A DNA stretch of 8,100 nucleotides from contig QGUH01000124.1 in the NCBI GenBank assembly GCA_003242355.1, positions 1 to 8,100 of the forward strand, written 5' to 3'. This document shows positions 1 through 5,599 of the stretch, piece by piece (within the stretch, counting starts at the first letter, position 1; each line of letters begins with the position of its first letter). This DNA comes from Pseudomonadota bacterium. GTDB taxonomy: Bacteria > Myxococcota_A > Polyangia > Polyangiales > Polyangiaceae. Both the position numbers and the translations under genes were made by a program. The notes below the pieces were generated by a model, which was given only the letters and a program-made list of their open reading frames with translations, did no database searches and was not told where the DNA came from.

Positions 1-1
1 G

Positions 2-406
2 CATTCCTCGCCGGCAGCGACGTCGCGCTACGTCATCGAGTTTCGGGGCCGCGCCGAAGAGCAGCGCTCGAGCGGCATCTGGATCGGCCCGGCCGCGGGC
101 TCGACCGCCGCACAGCGTTCTGCAGGCGGGCGCGTACTGCCACTCTCCGCCGAAGATTTGCAGCTCGTCGTGCGCGAGCCCTACACCCCTTTCGACCGCC
201 GCTACCGTTTCCTGCGGCTGCTCGTCCCGCGCGGCGAGCGGGTCGTGGTGCGCAGCAACATGGACGACGCGATGCTCTGGTTCGACGGTCCGCATCGGTC
301 CGTCCCCGTGCGTCTCGGCGACGTGATCGAGTTCAGCGCGTCGAACGAGCCGCTGCACGTGCTCGGGCTGCGCGCACGCCGCACGCGGCGAGCAGGATCC
401 AAGTAG
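2..406 (+). CDS. NAD(+) kinase-like protein, C-terminal part (5'-truncated)
   Basis: The reading frame is open from the window edge to a TAG at 404-406, giving about 134 residues. NAD kinases phosphorylate NAD(H) to NADP(H) with ATP in the cytosol. The segment GIWIGPAAGSTAAQRSAGG (about residues 26-44 of the fragment) matches the family's conserved pattern of a short beta strand, then [ST]PTGSTAY and SAGG, which lies in the all-beta C-terminal domain around the substrate site. The usual PTGSTAY is here AAGSTAA, a variant I believe occurs in some NAD kinase-like proteins. The rest (VVREPYTPFDRRYRFLR, then RVVVRSNMDDAMLWFDG) fits the final beta strands, including the late acidic/aromatic turn. 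The N-terminal GGDG loop lies outside the window and cannot be checked. The gene is followed by a 210-base spacer and an RNase HII-like gene on the same strand. The family call is fairly secure; activity is not shown. Confidence 0.78.
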   Translation, partial: HSSPAATSRYVIEFRGRAEEQRSSGIWIGPAAGSTAAQRSAGGRVLPLSAEDLQLVVREPYTPFDRRYRFLRLLVPRGERVVVRSNMDDAMLWFDGPHRSVPVRLGDVIEFSASNEPLHVLGLRARRTRRAGSK

Positions 407-434
407 GGGCGGCGCGGGATCGCGCTGCAGCGCC

Positions 435-494
435 GCGCGGTGCTCCCGCAACGCTCGGCGCGGTCGGCCTCGAAGCTCGCGCGGTGTTCCCGCA
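435..494. repeat. Imperfect 16-bp direct repeat in spacer
   Basis: The block at 435-450 (GCGCGGTGCTCCCGCA) recurs at 479-494 with one change (T for C), 44 bases apart. A related CAGCGCCGCGCG string occurs at 428-439 and again at 536-547. The spacer 407-616 otherwise shows no gene, no clear promoter and no strong ribosome binding site. This looks like ordinary GC-rich intergenic repetition. Confidence 0.45.
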
Positions 495-616
495 GGCTGC
501 GCGAGTCGGTCGGCTGGGTCGGCGCAGGGCTCTCGCAGCGCCGCGCGCGTCGGTGAGGCTGGCTCGAAGCGCTCGGAGGACTAGGGTTCGGGGGAACGGC
601 GTTCGGCGGCGGTACC

Positions 617-1606
617 ATGCCTCGGCTTCGTCTCTCGGAAGTTCGACGGCGCTACGTGGAGCGCGCGCGCCCGATTCCAACCGCCGTCGAAGCCGCCCTC
701 CGCGCCGATCCCCGCCCCGGTGCCCGCGCCCTGCTCGACTGCATCGAGCGGCGGCGTCGCGAGAACCGCTCCGAGGGGCAGCGGTTGCGGCACCTGCTCC
801 GGTTCGAGAACGAGCTCTTGGGGCGGGGCGTGCGGGTCGGCGCCGCGATCGGCGGGGCCGGCATGAGCCCGCTCCCCGGGCCCGTCGCGGCCGGCGCCCT
901 CCTGCTCGAGGTCGGCTTTCGCGTCCCCGGCATCGACGATTCGAAGAAGCTTACGCCCGCGCGTCGCGAAGAGCTCGCCATGGTGATCCGCGAGAAGGCG
1001 ATCGCGTGGGCCGTGGCGTTCGTCGAACCGGAGGAAATCGACGCGCTCAACGTCTACTGGGCGGGGCTGCTCGCCATGCGGCGCGCCGTCGAGGCACTCT
1101 CCGTCGTTCCCGAGCATCTGCTCATCGACGCGCGTCGCTTGCGCGACGTCCCCATCGAGCAAACCCGCATCGTCAAGGGAGACGAGCGCAGTCTCTCCAT
1201 CGCGGCCGCCTCGATCCTCGCGAAGACGGCGCGCGACGCGCGCATGGTGGAGCTCGATCGGAAATACCCCGGATACGGCTTTGGTCGGCACAAGGGTTAT
1301 CCCGTGCGCGAGCACTACGAGGCGCTGCTCGAGCTCGGCCCGTGCCCCATTCACCGCCGCTCGTTCGACCCGGTTCGACGCGCCCTCGGCCTTCCGCCTC
1401 TGAAGGAGGCCGCGCCGGCGGAGGAGATTGCGCCGGCGGAGGAGATTGCGCCGACGGAGGAGATTGCGCCGACGGAGGAGATTGCGCTGAACGCCGAAGA
1501 CGTCGAAGACTCCGAGGACGTCGCCGCCCTCGCCGCTCTCGAGGCGCTCCCGGAAGAGCGCAGCTCCGAGCGTCCGCGGCGAGCACGCAAAAGCACGTCC
1601 CACTGA
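617..1606 (+). CDS. RNase HII homologue with catalytic Asp-Glu pair replaced by Gly-Gly
   Basis: A 329-residue protein, well above the roughly 200 of E. coli RNase HII. Residues 1-73 are an extra Arg-rich helical segment, residues 74-260 the RNase HII fold, and 261-329 an acidic tail with AEEIAP repeats. Family landmarks are clear: PLPGPVAAGA (85-94), DDSKKLT (107-113), EEIDALNVYWAGLLAMRRAV (139-158), LLIDARR (168-174), IVKGDERS (185-192), IAAASILAKTARD (195-207), YPGYGFGRHKGYP (217-229) and HRRSF (246-250). RNase HII cleaves RNA-DNA junctions and misincorporated ribonucleotides using four acidic residues, D16, E17, D108 and D126 in E. coli. Here D171 and D189 keep the last two, but the D16/E17 positions are G79 and G80. 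The GRG substrate loop reads GMS (82-84). Each Asp/Glu-to-Gly change could be one A-to-G step. The rest of the frame is intact, so this is a full-length gene, perhaps inactive or with altered function. The start is the ATG at 617; its ribosome site is weak. Confidence 0.88.
   Translation: MPRLRLSEVRRRYVERARPIPTAVEAALRADPRPGARALLDCIERRRRENRSEGQRLRHLLRFENELLGRGVRVGAAIGGAGMSPLPGPVAAGALLLEVGFRVPGIDDSKKLTPARREELAMVIREKAIAWAVAFVEPEEIDALNVYWAGLLAMRRAVEALSVVPEHLLIDARRLRDVPIEQTRIVKGDERSLSIAAASILAKTARDARMVELDRKYPGYGFGRHKGYPVREHYEALLELGPCPIHRRSFDPVRRALGLPPLKEAAPAEEIAPAEEIAPTEEIAPTEEIALNAEDVEDSEDVAALAALEALPEERSSERPRRARKSTSH
1421..1492 (+). repeat. In-frame 18-bp tandem repeat encoding EEIAP[AT]
   Basis: Four 18-bp units start at 1421, 1439, 1457 and 1475, each beginning GAGGAGATTGCGC. 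Units 2 and 3 are identical, unit 1 differs by one base and unit 4 decays at its end. They encode the hexapeptide EEIAPA or EEIAPT in the acidic C-terminal tail of the RNase HII-like protein. The unit length keeps the frame, so copy number can vary without breaking the gene. Confidence 0.9.
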
Positions 1607-1705
1607 ACGCCCGAAAAGCGTACCGCGCTCGGCTCGGGTTCAGCCGTTGGGGTCGAGGTTCGAGGGCGGCGTTGTTTTTCGGAAGGGTGCCCACCCCGCG
1701 CCGTG

Positions 1706-1778
1706 CTCGGCGGCTCCGCCGCCTGCGCGCGCCGCCGCCGCCTCCCAAGCGTCATCCTCGGCGGCTCCGCCGCCTGCG
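1706..1778. repeat. Two identical 22-bp GC-rich hairpin repeats
   Basis: A 22-base segment at 1706-1727 is repeated exactly at 1757-1778, an offset of 51 bases. Each contains GGCGG-CTCCG-CCGCC, a 5-bp stem with a 5-base loop. They sit in the 261-base spacer between the RNase HII-like gene and the first permease gene. The spacer 1607-1705 shows only a T-run (1672-1679) without an adjacent strong stem, and no gene. The hairpins could attenuate transcription or form part of a dispersed intergenic repeat family; neither role is shown. Confidence 0.7.
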
Positions 1779-1808
1779 GGTGCCGCGGGAGGGGCGCCGT
1801 CGTTGCCG

Positions 1809-1840
1809 TTCGACCTCCGGCCGAAGGTTGGGTTATAGGG
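1809..1840 (+). promoter_or_regulatory. Hairpin plus TTGGGTTA box upstream of permease gene
   Basis: TTCGACCTCCGGCCGAA (1809-1825) is an inverted repeat with a 3-base loop and one mismatch, followed by TTGGGTTATAGG (1828-1839). The same arrangement occurs at 7590-7620 before an unrelated lipoprotein gene. Read as a promoter, TTCGAC (1809-1814) and TTATAG (1833-1838) are 18 bases apart and could be -35 and -10 elements, which would start transcription some 20 bases before the ATG at 1868. The repetition is seen directly; the promoter reading is inference. Confidence 0.5.
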
Positions 1841-1848
1841 GAAATCCC

Positions 1849-1860
1849 GGGAGGTTGGAG
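1849..1860 (+). promoter_or_regulatory. Ribosome binding site for the first permease gene
   Basis: GGGAGGTTGGAG carries two purine-rich Shine-Dalgarno-like blocks, the nearer (GGAG, 1857-1860) 7 bases before the ATG at 1868. It decides this start over the in-frame ATG at 1703, which would add 55 low-complexity residues encoded by intergenic hairpins. Confidence 0.7.
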
Positions 1861-1867
1861 CGCGGTC

Positions 1868-3031
1868 ATGAGCTTGTTGGGAGTTGCCGTTCGCAATGCG
1901 CTCCGATCGCCGCTTCGCAGCGCGTTGACGGTCGTTGCGGTGGCGGTGAGCCTGGTCGCGTTCTTGCTCCTCCGCACGCTCGGCGCTGCCTGGACCGAGC
2001 AGGTCGAGCAGACCCCCAACAATCGAGTCGTCAGCCGCCACAAGCTCGGCTGGTCGCAGAACTTGCCGGTCACCTACGGCGACGTGATCCGCGGGCTCGA
2101 GGGCGTCGAGCTCGCGGTCGGCGTGCGCTGGGCGGGGCTCGTGGTCCCTGCGAAGCCGGAGGCGTTCTTCGAGTCCTTCGGCGTCGAGGGGCGGCCGTTC
2201 GTGGACATGCACTACGAGCTAGCGATTCCCGAGGAGCAGAAGCGCGCATTCTTGGAGAATCGCCAGGGCGCGATGGTCAGCGCGCGGCTCGCGGAAGAAT
2301 TCGGTTGGAAGGTGGGCGACCGAATCGTGTTCGAGAGCTTCGAGTTTCCGCGGACGAAGTTCGAGCTTACGGTCTGCGCCATCTACGAATCTTTGCGGCA
2401 CGGCTTCGCCAAGCGCACCGTGTACTTCCATTACGAGTACTTGAACGAATCCATCCCGAAGCGGCTCCGCGACCGCATGAGCCTCTACGCGGCGCAAATT
2501 CGGGATCCGAGTCAGGGCGCGCGCATCGCCAAAGCCATCGATTTTCACTTCGACGATCAGCGCGACCGCACGTTCAGCCAGGAAGACAAGGCGCTCAACG
2601 CCGCATTCACGGGCCAATTCGCCGCCATTCTCCAGGCGATCAACGTCGTCAGCTGGCTCATCCTCGGCGTCGTGCTCTTGATTCTGGGCAACACCGTCAC
2701 GATGAGCGTCCGCGAGCGCGTGCGCGAATACGGCATCCTCCGTGCCATCGGTTTCGGCTCGCACCACGTCACGGCCCTGATCGTGGCCGAGACCGCCACC
2801 ATCGGCCTCGCGGGAGGCCTTCTGGCATTGCCCATCGCGTACCCGCTCCTCGAGAAGGGCGTGAGCCGCTTCTTCGAGGAGAACATGTTCCTCCCGCCCC
2901 TCGCGGTGCCGCGCGTAGACGCGCTGGCGACCGTCGCGCTCGGTGCGGTGCTCGGCTTGGGCGCCGCATTCCTCGCCGCCCGAGAAGTCGGCAAGCGCGA
3001 CGTCGTCGACGCCCTGCGCACCGTTGACTGA
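1868..3031 (+). CDS. MacB/FtsX-type ABC transporter permease
   Basis: A 387-residue inner-membrane protein with the MacB/LolCE topology. There is one N-terminal membrane segment (about 19-37), a large periplasmic domain (about 40-250), then three C-terminal segments (about 256-278, 300-328 and 353-371). The cytosolic loop VRERVREYGILRAIGF (281-296) is the FtsX-family coupling motif after the second segment. The C-terminus ends in VVDALRTVD, matching the usual P-x-x-ALR tail. Such permeases pair with a separate ATPase to move lipoproteins, peptides or drugs between inner membrane and periplasm by mechanotransmission; the substrate here is unknown. I chose the ATG at 1868 because a good ribosome site precedes it and the membrane protein proper begins there. 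No ATPase gene lies nearby. The stop is only 16 bases from the convergent stop of the GFA-like gene, leaving almost no room for a terminator. Confidence 0.9.
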   Translation: MSLLGVAVRNALRSPLRSALTVVAVAVSLVAFLLLRTLGAAWTEQVEQTPNNRVVSRHKLGWSQNLPVTYGDVIRGLEGVELAVGVRWAGLVVPAKPEAFFESFGVEGRPFVDMHYELAIPEEQKRAFLENRQGAMVSARLAEEFGWKVGDRIVFESFEFPRTKFELTVCAIYESLRHGFAKRTVYFHYEYLNESIPKRLRDRMSLYAAQIRDPSQGARIAKAIDFHFDDQRDRTFSQEDKALNAAFTGQFAAILQAINVVSWLILGVVLLILGNTVTMSVRERVREYGILRAIGFGSHHVTALIVAETATIGLAGGLLALPIAYPLLEKGVSRFFEENMFLPPLAVPRVDALATVALGAVLGLGAAFLAAREVGKRDVVDALRTVD

Positions 3032-3047
3032 ACGACGACGAGTGGGC

Positions 3048-3587
3048 TCAGACGGTGAGCGCTCCGGGGGCGATGGCGACCTTGGGAGCTCGAAATCCCA
3101 TCGCGATCCAGGCGCCGAGCAACTTCGCGAAGAACGAGAACGACTGGGTCTTGGCGTTCGGAATGTCGGCGGGGAGGGGCGAGCCCGCGGGGAGGTCGCT
3201 CGTCATGGTGCGGAGCTCGGGCGCGGGCCGGGAGCCTTCGGGCCAGAGACACGCATAGAGGCTCAACCAATGCCCGTTCTCGAATTCGAGGAACAGCGGC
3301 GTATTGCAGCAGGTGGCGACCACGCGCCGAGTCTTCGATTGCGGCGTGAGTCGAAGCTCTTTGAGGACCGAGCCGGGGTCCTCGAGGTGCACGCGATCCT
3401 TGCGGTAGAGGACGAAGTGCGTCGCGCCGTGCGCAGTGACGAGCATGGGAGCGCCGGGAAGCTTCCGAAGCCGTTCGGCCGCCTCCCGGCAGCTGTTGCA
3501 GCAGCACTCGGTGCTGAGGATGGGCGCGCCCCGTAGCTCGAGGTGGACGCGTCCACAGCGACAATCGAGTCGAGTGGTTTCCGTCAT
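3048..3587 (-). CDS. GFA-like (CENP-V/DUF6151-type) zinc-fold protein
   Basis: A 179-residue cytosolic protein. The N-terminus reads LDCRCGRVHLELRG (7-20), then ECCCNSCREA (27-36) and TCCNTPLF (92-99). Cys9 and Cys11, Cys28/30 with Cys33, and Cys93/94 form the CxCG...CxxC...C set expected for the zinc sites of glutathione-dependent formaldehyde-activating enzyme (GFA) and CENP-V folds. The family includes GFA, which speeds formation of S-hydroxymethylglutathione, but most members have no proven activity, and GFA activity itself is disputed, so I name the fold only. A hydrophobic stretch FFAKLLGAWIAMGF (152-165) is too short to argue for a membrane anchor. The ATG at 3587 overlaps the TetR stop as ATGA, which points to translational coupling. 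AGGAG lies 11 bases upstream. The gene is therefore co-transcribed with the regulator and may be its target or part of the same detoxification response. Confidence 0.75.
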   Translation of the reverse strand: MTETTRLDCRCGRVHLELRGAPILSTECCCNSCREAAERLRKLPGAPMLVTAHGATHFVLYRKDRVHLEDPGSVLKELRLTPQSKTRRVVATCCNTPLFLEFENGHWLSLYACLWPEGSRPAPELRTMTSDLPAGSPLPADIPNAKTQSFSFFAKLLGAWIAMGFRAPKVAIAPGALTV

Positions 3588-4225
3588 GATCGGGCAATCT
3601 CCTGGCTCGGTGCTCCGAAGAGGAGGCGGAGGTATCGGTCGAGATGGTCGAGACTTTCGCGGGCCAGCGCGGGGTCGTTCGCGGCTTTGGCCACGACGAA
3701 GGCACCCTGAATCACCACTTGCGTATAGCGCGCGAGGCTTGCGGCGGTGACTCCGCACGAGATGCCGCGCGCCTTCATCGCGGCATCGATGTCGGCTTCC
3801 AGCGTGGCGGCGTGACCGAAGATGCTCTCGGCGCATGCATCGCGAATCGCCGGCGAGCTCGCGTACACTTCCTGCGCGAGCGTGCCTGCCAAACAGGTGA
3901 ACTCGGCCAAGGGTCCCGTGATGAGCGACTTGCGAAAGGCGACGTAGGCGAGGACGCGCGTGAGGGCATCCTTCGGAGCGTGATACGGCGCGTCTCTGAA
4001 GAAGGCGCTCGTCGTTTCGGTCCAATGCCGTGCGGCCGCGACTCCGAGGGCATCCTTGCTCTTGAAGTGGTGGAAGAACGAGCCCTTGGTCACCCCGGCG
4101 GCCTTGCAGAGGTCGTCGATCGAGGTCGCGGCGAAGCCCTTCGTTCGGATCGACTCGCGTGCTGCCTCGAGGAGGCGCGTCCGCGCATCGCCCCGTTCGG
4201 GTTGCCGCTTCGTGGCTCGAGGCAT
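3584..4225 (-). CDS. TetR/AcrR-family transcriptional repressor
   Basis: A 213-residue DNA-binding protein. Residues 14-60 are a typical TetR helix-turn-helix: RTRLLEAARESIRTKGFAAT, then SIDDLCKAAGVTKGSFFHHF and KSKDAL. The C-terminal part (about 70-205) is helical and resembles TetR ligand-binding domains with a central GPLAEFTCLAGTLAQEV segment (104-120). TetR proteins bind palindromes as dimers and release them on binding a small ligand; the ligand here is unknown. The frame is open far upstream on this strand, but homology begins near the ATG at 4225. A 17-bp perfect palindrome lies 7 bases upstream, as expected for autoregulation. No Shine-Dalgarno sequence precedes this ATG. TTGCTA (4256-4261 on the reverse strand), 17 bases, and TACGGT could place the transcript start near the ATG, so the message may be leaderless (inference). 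It overlaps the GFA-like gene by 4 bases and diverges from the second permease. Confidence 0.92.
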   Translation of the reverse strand: MPRATKRQPERGDARTRLLEAARESIRTKGFAATSIDDLCKAAGVTKGSFFHHFKSKDALGVAAARHWTETTSAFFRDAPYHAPKDALTRVLAYVAFRKSLITGPLAEFTCLAGTLAQEVYASSPAIRDACAESIFGHAATLEADIDAAMKARGISCGVTAASLARYTQVVIQGAFVVAKAANDPALARESLDHLDRYLRLLFGAPSQEIARS

Positions 4226-4231
4226 GGCGGC

Positions 4232-4248
4232 GACCGTACCGTACGGTC
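4232..4248. promoter_or_regulatory. 17-bp palindrome, likely TetR operator
   Basis: GACCGTAC-C-GTACGGTC is a perfect inverted repeat with 8-base arms around one central base. It lies immediately upstream of the TetR start (4225) and 119-135 bases before the divergent permease start (4367). Size, symmetry and position are typical of TetR-family operators. If occupied, it would cover the inferred -10 region of the regulator gene. Confidence 0.75.
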
Positions 4249-4279
4249 GGTATGGTAGCAACCGAAAACAGTGGGGACG

Positions 4280-4299
4280 CGAGGCCTTTTTGGCCCTCG
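4280..4299. other. Hairpin in the leader of the second permease gene
   Basis: CGAGGCC-TTTTT-GGCCCTCG can fold into a 7-bp stem with a one-base bulge and a 5-T loop, 67 bases before the permease ATG. It could shape the leader RNA of that gene. No function is evident. Confidence 0.4.
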
Positions 4300-4366
4300 T
4301 TGTGGGTGACGCGCCCCGTGGAGCGCCTCTACTCTCGACACGGGCGCCGGTGAACGGGGTTCTTCG

Positions 4367-5539
4367 ATGACGATTCCGCTCCACTACGGTTTTCGGAGCC
4401 TTTGGGTCCGACGCAGAACGACGCTGGCATCCGCGACCGGAATCGGTCTGGTCGTCTTCGTGCTTGCGGCGTCGCAGATGCTGGCGGACGGTGTGCGCGG
4501 GACGCTGCTCGCCGCGGGCCGCGACGATCGGGCCCTGGTGATGTCGCACGATGCGGAGCTCGAGGAAGGCTCGCGGCTCTTGCAATCGGTGCTGAGCCTC
4601 GTTGCCGCCGCCCCCGGTGTGCGGCGCGGGGACGATCAGCGCGCGCTCGTCAGCGGCGAGAGCGTCGTTCAGATTCCGTTCGCCAAGCGGGGCGATCCGC
4701 AACGGCTCTCGAGCGTGCAGGTTCGCGGTGTCACCGAGGCGGCGTTCGCGCTGCGGCCCGAGGTGCGCATCATCGAGGGACGCGAGCCGAAGCCGGGCAC
4801 GGGCGAAGCCATCATCGGCAAGGGAATCGTCGATCGGTACGAGGTGCTCGCGCTCGGCGCTCCCGTCGAGCTCGAGAAGGGTGCCCCGATTTCGGTGGTC
4901 GGCATCTTCGACGCGGGCGGTTCGGCGTACGAATCCGAGGTCTGGATGGATCTCGACGCGCTCCGCAGCGCGATGCACTGGGAGGGGCACCTGTCGACGG
5001 TGACGGCGAGGCTCGAGTCTCCGGCCGCCTTCGACGCGTTCGCCTTGGCCCTCGAAGCCGACAAGCGGCAGGGCCTCGACGTTCACCGGGAACGCGAATA
5101 TTACGAGCGCGTCTCGCGCAATCTCTCGCGGTCCATTCTCGGTCTCGGCGTCCTCGTCACGGTCATCTTTTCGATCGGCGCGATGCTCGGCGCGATGATC
5201 ACGATGCACGGAGCCGTCGTGCAGCGCGGGCGCGAAATCGGGACGTTGCTCGCGCTCGGGTTTCGTCCGCGGCAGATTCTGCTCCTGTTCGTCCTCGAAG
5301 CGGGAATGCTCGCGGCGGCCGGCGCGGGCGCGGGCGTCGTGCTCGCGGCGCTCACGGCGTTCATCGATTTTTCCACGACGAACATGTTCACGGGACAGGA
5401 GCTCACGTTCCGGTTTTTGCCGTCGGCGGGCGTTCTCGTCGGATCGGCGACGGTCGGCACGCTCGTGGGCGTGCTCGGCGGCTTCTTCCCGGCGCTGCGC
5501 GCCGCCCGCATGGATCCCGTGCTCACGATGCGCCGCTGA
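4367..5539 (+). CDS. MacB/FtsX-type ABC transporter permease
   Basis: A 390-residue inner-membrane protein built like the first permease. There is one N-terminal membrane segment (about 19-40), a periplasmic domain (about 45-250), and three segments near 254-278, 303-331 and 352-376. The coupling loop VVQRGREIGTLLALGF (284-299) and the tail RMDPVLTMRR match the FtsX-domain signature. It is a distant relative of the product of 1868-3031 rather than a copy; the loops and tails are similar but the periplasmic domains differ. Paired permeases of this family often form a heterodimer served by one ATPase, as LolC and LolE are by LolD. Here a TetR/GFA-like operon on the other strand separates the two genes, and no ATPase gene is seen. 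The ATG at 4367 is preceded by a weak ACGGGG. The TetR palindrome lies between this gene and the regulator, so control by TetR is possible but unproven. Confidence 0.9.
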   Translation: MTIPLHYGFRSLWVRRRTTLASATGIGLVVFVLAASQMLADGVRGTLLAAGRDDRALVMSHDAELEEGSRLLQSVLSLVAAAPGVRRGDDQRALVSGESVVQIPFAKRGDPQRLSSVQVRGVTEAAFALRPEVRIIEGREPKPGTGEAIIGKGIVDRYEVLALGAPVELEKGAPISVVGIFDAGGSAYESEVWMDLDALRSAMHWEGHLSTVTARLESPAAFDAFALALEADKRQGLDVHREREYYERVSRNLSRSILGLGVLVTVIFSIGAMLGAMITMHGAVVQRGREIGTLLALGFRPRQILLLFVLEAGMLAAAGAGAGVVLAALTAFIDFSTTNMFTGQELTFRFLPSAGVLVGSATVGTLVGVLGGFFPALRAARMDPVLTMRR

Positions 5540-5545
5540 GTCGGG

Positions 5546-5581
5546 CCGATCCGAATGCTCGCGGCGGAGCATCCGGGTCGG
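5546..5581. terminator. Long hairpin between convergent genes, candidate bidirectional terminator
   Basis: CCGATCCGAATGCTC (5546-5560), loop GCGGCG and GAGCATCCGGGTCGG (5567-5581) form a 15-position stem. As RNA from either strand it has 13 Watson-Crick pairs, one G-U pair and one A-C mismatch. It lies 6 bases after the permease stop and 18 bases after the stop of the convergent secreted-protein gene. Neither side has a T-run, so it is not a canonical intrinsic terminator, though termination without a U-tract is plausible in a GC-rich genome. Confidence 0.6.
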
Positions 5582-5599
5582 CTCGGAAAGAACGCTGGC

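Noticed and set aside
1629..1680. Rho-independent terminator after the RNase HII-like gene
   Set aside because: A weak 5-bp stem (1629-1645) and a T-run (1672-1679) are present but lie about 26 bases apart, so they do not form an intrinsic terminator.
1703..1867. Longer N-terminus for the first permease from the ATG at 1703
   Set aside because: It would be encoded by intergenic hairpin repeats and has no ribosome site. The ATG at 1868 has one, and the family's usual N-terminus starts there.
484..3027. Very long Arg-rich open frame on the plus strand
   Set aside because: It overlaps the RNase HII-like and permease genes in another frame, has extreme Arg/Ala/Pro composition and no recognisable domain. 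It is a shadow of high GC content.
3588..4025. Upstream extension of the GFA-like frame
   Set aside because: It lies inside the TetR gene in another frame. The ATG at 3587 with its ATGA overlap and Cys-rich start fits the family.
4226..5572. N-terminal extension of the TetR frame on the minus strand
   Set aside because: The frame stays open across the second permease, but the extension is charged low-complexity sequence antisense to a clear membrane protein. TetR homology starts at the ATG at 4225.
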